A stretch of DNA of 64,000 nucleotides from Saccoglossus kowalevskii (taxonomy: Eukaryota; Hemichordata; Enteropneusta; Harrimaniidae): NCBI RefSeq assembly GCF_000003605.2, contig NW_003109083.1, positions 358,237-422,236 on the forward strand. The letters are read 5' to 3'. Both the position numbers and the translations under genes were made by a program. The stretch's first letter is position 1; each line of letters starts with the position of its first letter. Below are positions 13,301-27,768 of this stretch, in pieces. The notes under the pieces were generated by a model, which was not told the DNA's origin, did not search any database, and saw only the letters and a list, made by a program, of their open reading frames with translations.

Positions 13301-15439
13301 ACCAGCGAAACAATGGCTTAAACATAATCCTGTATTTGAGCGAGTGATTCGCTTTTTGAGATTATCTCAGAAATATCATTTCATTGCGACATTGTTGATG
13401 CCCGTTATATGAACACAGTAATGTACTTCTTCAGCTTGTAATAATCATGTTAATATGCCCCATTTAAAGAGTCATTTCAATTACATCACAGTTTCACTGC
13501 ATACAAACTCTAAATAATTAACAGGTTTTCCATTTTACTAATGAGATGTTCAATTTAATATCGAAGTGCCGTTTATCAAATGTTGATGTATCTTTTTAAT
13601 ATTTTTGTATGTGGTACCGAATCAAACTAAATTTTGAGATATGCATGCAGATATATAGATTCAGGCAACGAAAATCATCCACGAAGGATTGCTGTAAAAA
13701 CTTCATCATACGTATAATACTATTTCTTCATTGTTAAACCACAGTGACTGTCATTTTGTGTATAGTATCCAAGTGCAATTCACAGTACATTTGCAGGTAT
13801 AATTATTACTATAAAGCTCGTTAACACCGCAGGTTGATTTTTTTGATCATGGTGCCCGCCGCGCACACACACACACACATTATGTTAGGACTCTATGTAC
13901 ATTTAATTCTGTTGATTTAAGGTTTCGAACAAAATAATTTCCTGTTGCATTGACCATACTTTGTTCGTGTTTGTCATACGTGACTGCAGGTCCCATGTAT
14001 TGTATTGTATTGACTTTGCTGTAGGATCTTAGTAAAATTTCCCAAAAGAAAATCTGATATTTACAATAAATTCCCACTATAAATATAAAAATTAATGCCG
14101 CTTAAAAATAATATATGATAATTATAGCTTTTATCCTTTATACAGAATGCGTGATTTATTAGGATCATCATTATACATTAACACAGACACACACATTTAT
14201 TAATTTACACATTTATTAATTAATGAGCATAACATTAACATTCTTTTTTAACCTTCTACTATCTTTAAATGCAATTAGGAAATTTCACAAAATTGTCGTT
14301 GGCAGACAGATCTTGGTCCATATAATAATCACAAGGAGCTAAAGATAATATTCAATCTTTATGATAGTCATCTGGAAGTTTTTCAAAGATGGAAGACAAC
14401 TGTGAGGCCATAACTTTATAAGAACGTAAACAGGATTTCAACAATCATGTTTCCACGCTGCAAATATTGGTTAGTGTCACTGATAACTGTTCTAATGTGC
14501 CCTATTGTATATGCGTTACACAAATACACAGACAACACATAACAAAATAATAAAGTGTCCAGACATTGCCAAAATGTTCGCAACAGATACGCAGCTATTG
14601 AGAACCAATGTAGATTGAGATAGAAATTAGTCAATGCTATTCACACAGAAGTAAGATGATAATTTAACTTCTTTATAATCGCCGATGATATGACGAAATT
14701 TTCTGTGTATATATGAAAAATAACAATTAATTTCATGGGTGGAATTAATGTTTTCTTTTGTTATTGCAGTACTAGTTAAGTTGCTGATATTCACTGTTTA
14801 GAATATGAATGTAATTGATCTTCATACTTTCTAACTCTCCATCAACATGACTTTCTCCATTTAGTATACATTAAACGTTGTTTTAGTTTGTTTATAACGT
14901 GTATTACACATTCTCTGCGTATAAGCAGGTAATATTCAACAATTGTGCGACTCGCATATGTGAGATAGTATATTGTAGCCTATTTAAAATGCATAACTTT
15001 TCTTTTGGCTTTCCTATTTGTTAGTTGTACAAATAAGTGCATGGTAAGCGTTATCATTTCAATATCCACGACCCCCAAAATTGGCATACATAATGGTGTT
15101 TTATAGATGTAAAATTTACTTTTTTCCTCCAGTAAAAGTACAAGCAGTTGTCATTGAGGTTCAATCACGGATTGCCACGGTGTATACTATCAGTCATTAT
15201 AACAGTTATCACTCACATCATACACAATATGTTTGCTAAAGACGCGATTTAAATTGATGTGTGGTGACATGTTTTCCGGTTTTGTTTATCATGGTTAATT
15301 CAGACGTTAATTAAAAGTTCACTCAGCAGTTCCATTGGTAACAGTTAGATACATTAAATTGCAGGACCAATCGATTAGATATTGGTAAACATGCAGAAAT
15401 ATGTTTTCCATTTATAAGTCAAACAATTAGGGAGTAATG
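10393..15439. other. AT-rich intergenic stretch with microsatellites
   Basis: No recognised exon. It holds an (AC)n run at about 10,966-10,979, a (CA)n run at about 13,864-13,879, and a doubled ACACATTTATTAATT motif near 14,190-14,222. The interval 11,540-11,770 is open on both strands, and 11,940-12,239 on the minus strand; neither peptide resembles a family I know. Confidence 0.5.
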
Positions 15440-15790
15440 TTCATGAATTTTTAGGAGGGATTGAAATTGAAACAAGAATGAATAGATGGGTTGGTTGGGT
15501 TGGGAGAGATGTGCATATGGTTGTCAATGACACGGCAATTTCTAGAATGCCTTTTTCATTGATAAGAAAACAAATTAAGGATGAATTGTCATAATGTTTT
15601 GAAAAGATTGCTCTTAGAACAAGATCTCGTTGCCATGGTAACAAGAATTTTGTTCAACTCAAAACATTAATTACGATTTTAGAAGGGGTTGTCTTTTAGA
15701 TAAAGAAAAGTTGAATACATTTCGGGAAAGATCTGGATCTGGTTGTCATGGTGAGAGCCATTTTTTGAAGTATTCTTCACTATTGTGAAA
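15440..15790. repeat. Degenerate ~110-bp tandem repeat, about three units
   Basis: Three diverged units can be aligned on the motifs TTGTCAATGACACGG (15,521), TTGCCATGGTAACAAG (15,630) and TTGTCATGGTGAGAG (15,743), spaced 109 and 113 bp. Between them are recurrent GAAAAGATT, AGATCT and AACAAG blocks. It is old and eroded and has no coding potential. Confidence 0.5.
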
Positions 15791-18700
15791 TAGGGTCATC
15801 GTATCGTTTAATGAAAAAAATCTATCTAAAAGATCTTCTTTCCAAACAAAAGCTTATGTCATGTCAGTGTGTTTTTCAAATCAAATTACTACAATAAGGT
15901 AGGATAAGCAGCTTTAGCGAAGGTTTGCACTGTAGAAGAACCCTGTAGTTGTGAGGTGTATACACTATTGTTAGCGTGTGAGAATACATTGCCGTAAACA
16001 AGTTGACTATTGAATTTGAAACAAGAAGATTAAGAAGTTGAGTCATGATGTAAGCAGACTTCATAGTAACTAGTAGTAACTAATGGCAACAGTATTTAAG
16101 CAAAAAGGGTTTGTGACGTTGTATGTTCCTAAAATACTTTATTGATCATGATAATGGTGTTGACTGTTTTTTAAATAGTTGTATACCATCCACTCAAGAT
16201 GACAGTATTTTTTATTTTTAGAACCATCAATTAATCATCGTCAATTTTAGAATATTCCTAAAAGGAATACACATCTAGTTGATTTTCTTTTATTACACGT
16301 ACCTTGTACATCTCACAGTAGCAAATAAAGCTATTCAAGTTCAGAGTCAATACAAAGTGTTCATACAAATGATCTTCCTCTCCTGTCCACGTGACTGAAC
16401 CCAAACTGTGATCTTAGCAAGGGGTCAAAACCTTCTTATTTGTATTCCCATCCATTTTACCGTTGTGAATATCAATCGTGTGATGTTACATGCGGAGTAG
16501 GAAGCTCATTTGTTTTTTTATGGGACACGCTGTGATCATAAACTTATGGTAGAACGCAACGCTAACGTCAAACGTTAGACATTTTCTTTATTTTTACACA
16601 TTTATGTATCATGTTACAATTAGGGCAACAAAATGAATTAAAAATGTGAGTCACCATACTCAGTTCAAAGAAAATCGATCAAGCTAATATTGATAACAAT
16701 TGTAGCGGATTATTAACGATGAAATGTGTTCTTATGATTGACGTGATTGACAGTGAAGCGTAAATTTCCATGTGCTGTTCACTAAAACGATTGACTATAG
16801 ACAGATTTTGACACGAAATATTGTTATTGCTATATGTGCTATAAAAAGATGTCAAAAACGAATAGCATTCAACCTTAAATCAACATACTATTATTTCAGT
16901 GTATTTGGAGAATGTTCAAAGAAAGTTGTTTGGCAGACAAACGATTAGAATTTTAAGATTGCATTTAAGATTTACTATAATAACCAAGATAATGGGACTA
17001 ATCGTTATTGATAGCAGTAGTATATAGCATAACTTGTTGTCTAGTCACACTCATCACACTAAAAGTTAAGTAATATAAAAGTGGTTCTCACATGACTTTA
17101 GGTGTCTATGTGTCCAAATACCTATATGTACGGTACAAACCAATCTGTTACCTAAGCAATTCATGTAATGAGAAGAATTATGCAATGTAAAAAAAATATT
17201 AATAATATGAAAAATATTCATACTGATATAGATAGGTTTGAACACGCCAACAGTCTCGTGGCTGATAGTATAAATTCCATTGATTTGATTAATTGGATAT
17301 ATTTTTTTCTCACATATATAAATATATATTATAGACGCTTGTCTACATATTTCTATGTCAACGTCTCTATGCGTTTATTTTCCCGGCCCGTTAATACAAT
17401 GATTACCATTCATATTCTTTCTTCAAGTCAGACTTGAACTATAAATTACCTTGGCTATAAATTACTTCACTGATTGTTACTAAAGCAACCGATAACAATA
17501 TCTTTGCAATGCCTAACATCTGAAAAATAATTGCGCTATAAACTTCATGAACAATATGAATAGTTTAATACATCGATATAAATCCGCCATCTTATCACAC
17601 ATATACTTTCAATTAAAAAATACGGGCCTGTCGACAATCTTGCTTTCACGAATTTCAGACAATTTCAGTTTGGGGTAAAACCTTGTGACCCTTGAATTAT
17701 ATTCTAGCGTATAAAATTGGAGTTTCGTTGCAGTGTATAGAGGAGTGAAACACATGTGCTTTGTTACATGCATGAATAAAATTCATGTTTGTAATGTTGT
17801 CTGAGGAACGATTTGACATTGTATGACCCAATTGACATGTCTAAGACCGTCTCATTTTTTGTAAAATGGTAAACTAAAACTCGGGGTTTGATTGAATAAG
17901 GTATTTGTAAACGCCGGAAGGTTGGCCCGAGTGTTTATAATGCCGTATTTCGTTTTGCGCTTTAAGAATTGAAAATTCTTTAATTCCATCCTGATGCTTA
18001 TTCCCACATCCGTTCACCTATATACAACGATTCGTGTACTGGAATATATTTACACTGTTTTGTTTACAATCGCAGCGGGTTTTAAAGTAAACTTCGATAA
18101 TAGGTACATATATCAGCGCGTGTGCCTTTTAAATGGTTTTTTTTACTATGTTCTGCGCGTCACGACATAGTCGACATAGTAGATATTTACATGACAGGGG
18201 AAAAACTGATTGAGCGTGTTAATCTTATAAAAACGTAGATGTTCGCAAAACACAAAACTAATCTCACCGTATTATAGAGTCAGAATGAAACAGGTTGCAA
18301 GGTACTTACTAGTTTGTTTTCTTAGTTTAATATGTTTGTTAACTAATATTCCATACACAGTCATTTTGACGTGTTTCAGTGGCGCGTTATACAACGCATA
18401 TGTATCATTCTCGTCGACAAAAATACACTACACACAGAAGAAGTCATAACACTACTAATACAATTGCTTGACTGACAGCGGGCTTGAGTTTTGGTTTCGC
18501 CTTCGGCAAGCGAGACTTACTTCAAATATGTGGGTACAAATAAGAAATTCCGAATGATAACACCAATCGAAGTTCATGAAGCAACTCATGAAGAAAAATC
18601 GACTTCCAAAAATATCCACCACGTAAGACAAAATTAGTGATCTTCATTAAACACAAAACAAAATATGAGTATGAGGCCACCGTATAATCATTACCCAACT

Positions 18701-21700
18701 GTCTAAGCAGACGTGGGACTCTTGTTATAAATATGTAAGATGTAGTCTGTTTGACAATTTTATATTTATGGTGTTCTGGAAATCTCAAATGTGTAGGGTA
18801 TTTATATTTCGGTCATTTGGGAGAACACGATTTACTACATGACAAGGATTCTTACACGCAACATTATGGACGAGATACTTACTTCTCCAAGTCCCCAAAG
18901 TGTGAAGTTGTTACTTGAAAAAATAATATGCCGTTTCCTGCGACGCGTGAATCGCATACAGAATTTCATTTGAGTTCTCAACAAACTTAATCAAATGTAT
19001 ATACAATATCCCTGTATTATTTATGGAATACAAAAAAATAGTTTAATAGTATATGTTGTATTTATTAAATTATAATCACTGTTAGAAATGAATAACTGTT
19101 GTGGGTGATCGGCCGTTATGTTTAGGCATACGTCCGAACAGGTTCTATTATGACCATAATAATGTATACATATAATGTATATTACCGTTTTTCAAACGTG
19201 GCTGATCTTGATATATGGATGACTTCATAGTCGTATCATTCTGAAAACCCAAATAACTGCCATGCACATTTAAATACACCAACCGTTAATAAAATAAACG
19301 AAACAAATTACTAAAACCGGTAACCTGATTTACTTAGTTGTAAAATATGCCCGACGCCTTGAAAACCGGAAAGATGTATTTACCGCTGTTTTTACACATT
19401 CACGTAAATTGATTATTATAATTCAACTGAACAACATACACTTTGCCTCAATGTTTTTATCTTTTCCACAATAAACTCGAAATGATAGCGTGGTTGATTC
19501 AATCAATTACTTTCTCTGTAACTGCCGATATGAAACCTTGCGCATTATTATTCGGTTATACATAATTCCAGTTAGACATATTTCTGGTTTACATTAAAGC
19601 AACCCCAAATATCGAGTCATTATTATAATAAAACGACGGACATGCCTCAAAATCATTCAATATTGATTTCATTCATCCCCATTACTCCGCGGGTGACTGG
19701 CTTACACTTTATAATACTGAATACCTTTGATTCAATCTGTAAGGATGAGAAGACGGCCGTTAAAACCATGAGATATAGAATGATAGTGGACTGAACCTCC
19801 TTAATTATTCACACACATAATTTGGGTATTCTAACAACAACCAGTAGATAGTGTTGGAACATATGTATGGCAGAGGTATATTATGTAAACGGAAAACAAA
19901 TAATATGTGCAGTTAAGTAAAACAAGTCTCTTCCGACCGACGATCCGGGTAACTCCTTCTTAGGGTTGATATTAGAGCCATGCCATGATATTTCAACAAC
20001 TCCCACGTATAAGTATTGCTCAATTGAATATATACATGGACAAATATCCAGGGACTGTATATGAAGCATGTTTGTGCACCTTACTCCGGTCCCAGACCTG
20101 CCTAATTTCACTTTACAAAATTTTCGCCTTTACAGTTAATATATCTTAGACGTTCTTTCTTTTCAAATTTATCGTTGCAATTTCCGGGCCAGCATGGTAA
20201 AGATAGAGTGTACGTATTGATAATGTAACTGCAATGACGTCACGGAACGTCCCAATGGGAACAATGGTATATCATAATACCAATTAGATGTGGATGCAAG
20301 ACATACCGCTATGTGCCTAGTATAATGGGTTTCATAAGCTTCGCTCTGATAAATCAATCCGGGAAATGTGTTAGGAAGTAGAAAACTGATTTCCTAGGCA
20401 ACCGCATATTAGCGCTTCCTGAAAAATTCTATGCCTTAAACTCAGTGGAAATTACACCTAATTTGTTTTAGTGTTTGACCTTGTCACTCAACCAAAGAGT
20501 GTATCTACTTTAAAGCTATATACTTGGTAGACAATTGAAAACCCGGCGCGGAGAACCGAGTACAGAGGACACAATATTACGTGAGTAATTATACGTTTTA
20601 TGGCATTCGTCTGTACTATTAACTGTGACCGCAGTTATTGATTTGGATGACCTGGGTTGTTTTCATAGAGTTTGACCTGTTGCACTCAGTAGTATAGAAC
20701 ATTGTTAGCATAGTCCGTTGGATCCATCTGTACATTGGATGACGGATGGTTATTATGCCTGTGATACTTACTTTGCATCCATTAGGGAGTTTCACTGTTC
20801 AAATTCTCGGTTCCGATAATTGATTTTTGTATAATCTTTCTTTCAACTTTAAATGAGACTGGGAAAACATATAACTAATCAATCTTCAACTCCCTTGGAA
20901 CCCACAAACACCAATTTATCATTTTAGATGCCAACAAATGCATTATATATGCACACCAATGTTACTGAAACTCTTATGGAATATATATATAAACAAACAC
21001 CAACAAATGTATATAGATCAGTTTTATGCATTAATTATTAAACTGTATTGATTTGTTTCTTTGGATTACTATTATAGTTCAATACATAAAAAGAAAGTCT
21101 TACAATTACTTCACTCATTATTCACGAGACTGCATACAAGTCATCTCTGGATAAATATAAATAGGTTAATTACATGTTATACACTAGTGTGGTATCATTA
21201 GATTGGTTTCTTCTTAATATTGCCATGATTGCTCAGTTGATATTTAAACTCGCATTCTTCATTCGAACACCACATCAACTCTGTCTACATGAATTGTATG
21301 GTACACCCTTGATGCATCCTCATTTACAATGTTCATTTAGATTTTAGCTAAAGTTAGTTTTTTTATACAAGCTCCAACGCTTCTTCTACCTGGAATACAA
21401 TTTCCACTCCTATTTTGGTTTATACCAACTTGCTATAACAATTATTTTATAACATTTTAAATCTTTTCTACCTTTACGTTCGTGACTTTCGTGTTCACAT
21501 GGCGATTGTTATCAAACATTATTACAAAATCTATAAATACATTATTATTAGGGGAAAAATAGTCTTTTATGACCAAAGTTCTGGGATTCTATAAGCAAAT
21601 AAGATGTAGTGAGCTAACGATTGGCGCACTCAAATTGTGATTTCAATGTTAAAACAAAATTGAAAATTGTGATAAATGTAATTTCACATGTGTGACCCTG

Positions 21701-24700
21701 GCAATACTCTTATGTATATGACCTACTCGTCTCGTAAAAGGTTGGAAACAAATGAAAATTACTAATAATAAATTTTATATTATGAAGTTATACGATCTTA
21801 TTTGCATATTTGTATATAATTTACATATCTGAATTGAACTCTGGCTAAAGCGCAGACTCGTACGATACGTACATTGGAAGTCACGTCATTATTACGAGTG
21901 ATGTGTCGAGAATCATACAAACACATCACACAGTGTACACATCCCATAGCGGTAAAATACACACCACATTGTATAAATTGTGTACAAATCCTGCAGCTTT
22001 ACGAAAAGCTGTTATACTCGGCTTACAGGTCGCCCTGGGGACTTACATTGCATTATGTAGAGGGCACCTTTAATAATTAAATGGAATTGGAGATAACAGA
22101 AAATTAAAGCCCGGGATGACAGAGTATTATATTTGATGATATCGAATGCACTGTTAACAGCGTTTGAAAATTCGCGCTCATAAATATAAATGATTGAACA
22201 AAGTTTGTTAACAAAAACATGCATACAATGACTAACGGCTGTATTACTTGACACTGACTTGTCAATTATCATTACACTCAAAAGTTGAGCATAAAAGTAT
22301 ATCCAATAAAATCGTCATCCACGTGACAACACTGGTGTCCGATCACCTTCCCAAATCATCGACGCTCCAGCGCATAATATCGGCTCTCCCTACTACAGGC
22401 CTCCGTAGTCGAGTTTCATTTCAGCTTTGATTATGTGTCTTACAGTATGATTGGCTAATTGGTGATCAAAACACAATAAAACCCTGTCTCGACTGTGAGC
22501 AACATTTTCTTTTTTAATCAGATAAAAAAGTGGCCGTTTGAAATCGAGGATAATCTTTCCAAGCACACATGTTACAGTATTTAATATTTGCTTACATTTT
22601 GTTAATTTATTATATTTATTGTATTGCCAAGTTTGAAAGGACTTGGGATATATAGAGCTGTTCTTTTATCGATTGTGTATTTTAAAGTGTGGGCTTCGTT
22701 TATTAACTGTGAAATATTGCTGACTTTTGAGGCAAAGGTTTTTTTCTAATCTGGTTTTACAATTGATTTGACGCAATATCACAAACGCAATATTGATGCA
22801 ATATTTATTTTTATTCAACAAAATTGTAAGGATATATTCTTCACATGATAATGGCTTTAATACAAGATCAGTATGTGAGATGTTATGATATTATACATCA
22901 CGTTGCTACTGCGACATGTTCATTAATTATGCGTTTATTTGCGACATAATGTGCACGCTGATAAAACACTAACATCGCCCCCTACTTTACAACGTCCTTT
23001 ACCTCACCCTTTGTGCATGAAATAACTAGCCACATTTAATATAACCCACATAATATAATAATACAATAATAGCATTAATGACGAAACATTGTCAGTCACC
23101 CATGAAACCAATTGGCATAAAGGGGGTCATTAATGACGAAGAGTAAACTTTATGTTCATAAGTAGAATATTCGATGAGTAATATGACCAACACGCATGCT
23201 CATCTACCGAAGTAGTCAAGACTGACGTTTGTACTGCGCTGTTGTGCTTATGAACGTACCCTCGTCTGCGAGCACTGAGGTAAATAACACTGGATGGGCC
23301 TATTGATCAGGATAGATTGCTGAACGCACAAGCTACTCTGATGCTATTCGAACTATCGCTGCACATGATAAAATTGTTATATTGTCATTGTCTAAAATTG
23401 CACGAAAACTAGCTGTGATCATGTGTTACAACACTGCGCGGCTTTTATTTGTTACTCAGTGCCTCTACATTGCCGGTATCTCATCGCCTGTACCAGAACA
23501 CCCTATGTGAGTATATATTATACTAATAGTATCATAGCTTCACCATTTATATTCGTGCATTGACGCTGTGAATGAGTCGTGAATTATTTCTAACAGCTGC
23601 CCTACAACGATTACGTGTTTTACATTTTTATTATTTATGTTTTCTTGATTAGTAAGCCATTGGAACTCTTAGATGTTTTAATACACATGCATTCGTTCTC
23701 GTGACATAAATACTGATGCATTGTATATATATCAGTAGAGTTTATTATAGAATTGATCATATCAGGAGGACGTCATTGTGTGATGCATACACGCTGCTGT
23801 TAATGCACTGTGACTAGGTGGAATGTACTGAACATTGATGAGATCCTTGATAATAGCATCACCACTGTGTGAACCACTGTTTTTAAGCTAAGTGATTTAC
23901 TCATTGGTTAGTACTTACAAGGGATTGCTAAAGTTAATTTGTTATATTGACGTAAGCTTTTACTGGAATGTGTTAGCGCTTTGCTTTCGCAAAATGATAT
24001 TCATAATTCATAATTTCACTAAATGATCACGTGTTTTACTAACAATTGCATGTATGTATACAGTAAATATCGCTTTGAAAGATAATTATCAAACAAGAAT
24101 AGCAGCACATCCGAATTATACTGCAATTGATTCTAAAATAGCTCCATAACTCAGTTCTAGCTTGTATTGAACTTGTACTGAGCGTTTTTGTATTTGAAAT
24201 AAAGAGATGGTAGAATGTGTATTGTAGTTCCCGACATTGTAATTTTAATTCAATTTGTTGTGATGAAGTTTCGTAGATTCGCGCTCGCTCTTGATATCCG
24301 GATATTTAGATTATACACGTAACCTAATGAATTTTAACCCATTTATACTAGGGATGTACAGATTGAAATCTCGATGATTTCATCGCATCGAGGTGCATTC
24401 CATCAAGTGCCTTCTGAGAATGATATAACTGCGGGTTTTCACATTAAGCACCACGTTAATTACAATATTTACTAATGTCATATGTCTACTGTATATCTAA
24501 ATCTATTCATTTTCTATTTAACACTATACTGTCTGATTACATTAGTGTCGACAGCCACAGTTTCATAAACGCCCTGAGCTAAAACATGAACAATCAGAGC
24601 AAAAGCCATTAAAACATGAACGTACCATGTTTTACTTTCTTTATTCAGCGTGTACCAGCCCCAGTTGTAATAGTACGGCGACCATTTGATTGGTAAAACA

Positions 24701-25398
24701 GTACAAGACAGTTGATGTCTCACATTAAGATTTATGCTAGCTGTATTGAGTTCACTGCACATTATAATTGAAATACACTTTGCACAGTGGTATTCGAGTT
24801 CAGTTATGCAGACAACGTAGTCAATGGCTCATAAATAGCGGGCGAATACAAACACGATTACTTACAGTCAGAAATGACCGTGTTGCAATATAAGTATCAT
24901 TGCTATATAACACTTAAGTGGATTTTTTTCTGAACAACACATGGGCACAACACCAGAAAGAATTGTTATTATGATAATTAAAGGGTTGGTTATAAAATTG
25001 GAAAAAAATCTCCTCCCGGGGAATAACATTTGTCATAACGAATTGATAATTCTTTTAACATTTGCAACATTAGTTAATGTTGATGTTCCTGTAGTAGGTC
25101 ACATTTGGCTTAAAAATGATAGCCAGGTGCCATTTAAAGTCTTTAATACTATTGATCTGTACGCATTTTGACTGTTCGTCGGTGATGGGCAATCATCGGC
25201 AATTTAATAAAAATATTCAGTTGTATCTAATATATGCAGGTGCCATTTGACTGGAACTCTTTTTAGTTTTCTTACAATATGCTTTGAAATAATATAATCA
25301 ATTATGATTGAAAACTATCACATTGGCACCTATGTTCATTTCATTTTTTATATATTATTGAAATGGAATCAGAGCATCAGCACGTATTTCATGTACGG
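15791..25398. other. AT-rich intergenic stretch, nothing recognised
   Basis: About 9.6 kb without a recognisable exon, RNA gene or well-preserved mobile element. A CATTAATGACGAA motif occurs twice, near 23,074 and 23,129. A minus-strand ORF at 24,514-24,762 has a hydrophobic segment but no family likeness. Confidence 0.5.
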
Positions 25399-25422
25399 AT
25401 ATATATATATATATATATATAT
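25399..25422. repeat. (AT)12 microsatellite
   Basis: Uninterrupted AT dinucleotides. Confidence 0.95.
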
Positions 25423-25877
25423 CAGTTCTTTTTATTTAGATCATGGCAATTTTTTGGTCAGAGCGCCCTCTAGTTTTGTGGAGAATCATGTTCATTTGGA
25501 ATGCTCTGATTGGATGGAAGTTCAAGCCTAGCAAGGTGTGATAGAATTGGCCTGTTATGTTCAGATTCAAATAAGCATGAACCACTAATTTGACAGGGAA
25601 GTGATACTTATAATGCAGCAAGCTGTTCTAATTGCTGTTGTGGTAGAGTTTTTCTATTTTCCTGTCAAATGCATTTATTGGTCCACTGAAAAATGAAAAT
25701 AATGTTCCCTGTAACTTAGACTCTTATTGATCAAGGCATTTTAAAAATCATGGGTGTTAACTCCCCTCAAGTTATGACCCGTTGTCCCCTACAGAATAAT
25801 GGTTGCATCTAATATTAAAATAAAGATGGCGGAGTATAGCGTTGATTCATCTCGTTCTACTCTGGATTACTTGGAGT

Positions 25878-25927
25878 NNNNNNNNNNNNNNNNNNNNNNN
25901 NNNNNNNNNNNNNNNNNNNNNNNNNNN
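25878..25927. other. Assembly gap (50 N)
   Basis: A run of 50 N. The round length may be a placeholder. Reading frames that cross it are not evidence of genes. Confidence 0.99.
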
Positions 25928-26227
25928 CCATAGCTTGAAACAAGTAGTCAAATCTGATATTGGCTGGAGCTTTAGTTTATATGGACATGGTAAATGGCAA
26001 ACTAGATGGTCAGAAAGTAATAAAAATAATCACAGCTTTACTCCACCCACCCCACTATGAAGTAAAAGGCTGTTTATAAGGCCATGTATGATGGTTTCAT
26101 TTTTCTTATGGAAAACAATTTTAATTAAAAACTTCTATGCTCCTGTACCCAACCGTGGGGGTTCATCACACTAAACAACAGGTGTCACTATTACTAAGAT
26201 AAATGTACTTTTTTTTCATTAAAATTA

Positions 26228-26230
<3 letters not shown>

Positions 26231-26310
<80 letters not shown>
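26231..26310. repeat. (AT)40 microsatellite
   Basis: Eighty bases of perfect AT dinucleotide. It can form a cruciform and is likely polymorphic in length and hard to assemble. Confidence 0.97.
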
Positions 26311-26314
<4 letters not shown>

Positions 26315-27677
26315 TATGATATATTCTTCACTGAAGTGTAATTCATAGTGAATTCATTATAAATTTCGCGCATAATTACTTTAATTTTAACCCAGGATAT
26401 TGTCCTGAGTAGAGTTACGTGCATGAATGAATTTCAGTCCAAATGTGTATCGACTTTTTCACGATGTAAACAAGATTGATTTTTGTAACATAAATCACAT
26501 TTAGCTGCTTGTTTACATATCCATCACCAATTATGAGACCCCTCATGCGTACATATTTTTATTTCGACTTTTTTGGTCTGTATTCCATGTTTCATGTATT
26601 ATATCTAGATATATCACAAATTCCCCCCATGGAAAAGGTAATCACATTCCCACTTTGATTTAACTTTATATTCATCTGATTATCTCAGAGCCATTTAGAA
26701 AAGCAATGTGCATATTGTCTGGACATTTAAATAGTTTGTCTACAGGCGAAATACATTAAATGGCAAATGAGATAAAAATCCCTTGGATTATTCATACGTC
26801 TATCTAGGTACATTTCAATTGGATGTCATGTGACCACGTAATGCATCTGTTGCCCAAAGATCTATTTATGCCATACGGCATTTATTTAGCGAGTCTGACG
26901 AGGTGTGGGTATATTCTGTTCTCACCGTTTACTCTTCTCTTGGTAGGTATATGAACAAAATTACTTGAATATTTTAATGTCTCTTACTTCTGACATTATG
27001 TGTTCACAGTGTAATGAATGTATGTAATTATTCGAAATAATTCATGCGTAGAAAACACCTAGAGCATTTAATTAAATAATGAGTAATTTAATGCTTTCGC
27101 GCGTTTGGGCATTATTTTAAGTTATTATTATAGAACTGATGAACTAACGCAGACATATATGTAATTTATAGGTGTAAGTTTTGACCTTCATATAAAGCTA
27201 CAAGATGTTATAATTGTGGTTTTATTAGTTGAATGTGTTTGGGGAACAAAGCAAAACGTTAATCGATAACGAATCGTCATTTTATAAAAGGTGGTACATT
27301 ACTTTTTGAACGTCAATGGTGTATTTGCAGTCCTTTAAATTTCCAAGAATAGAATCCATTATAGCCTTTCCATGTTCGTTTGTCATCAATCAGAAACGTG
27401 TTTATTGGTAATCGATTGTCCCGCTACGGGTTACTGGCAATGACTTTGGATTATATTCCATGTTACTTGAAATAGATCATTGTTTCTCAAAATATATCGA
27501 CTCGTACAATCTAATTAAAAGTATGTCGAGTCCCGAGGTCAAAAGTCAACTTTACATACTACTAAGCATTAGTTTGCAATGCTGCATTGCGTGAATAGGA
27601 TTAAATAATAGCATTTTCGTTCACATTTCACTGAGATGGCTTTGACTACAACACATTTCATTTTTGATGTTATGATG
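26311..27677. other. AT-rich intergenic stretch
   Basis: Nothing recognised beyond simple AT-rich sequence. Confidence 0.5.
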
Positions 27678-27768
27678 CTACCACGAGGGTACCGAAAAGT
27701 GTGCAGAAAACGTAGCGGAGGTGAATACTATCTTTCTGAGTGCTTACTTAGCGGTATCGTAATTATTG
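27678..27768. repeat. Fold-back repeat family, degenerate copy (hairpin part only)
   Basis: Left arm ACCACGAGGGTACCGAAAAG and right arm TGCTTACTTAGCGGTATCG are imperfect inverted repeats. They correspond to the arms of the better-preserved hairpin at 47,283-47,397, including the TACCGAAAAGT.TGCA core and the CTGAGTGC motif. The downstream body seen at 47 kb and 52 kb is not present. Confidence 0.6.

Noticed and set aside
24514-24762. 82-codon minus ORF with a hydrophobic segment
   Set aside because: A single hydrophobic stretch without homology, splice context or neighbours is not enough.
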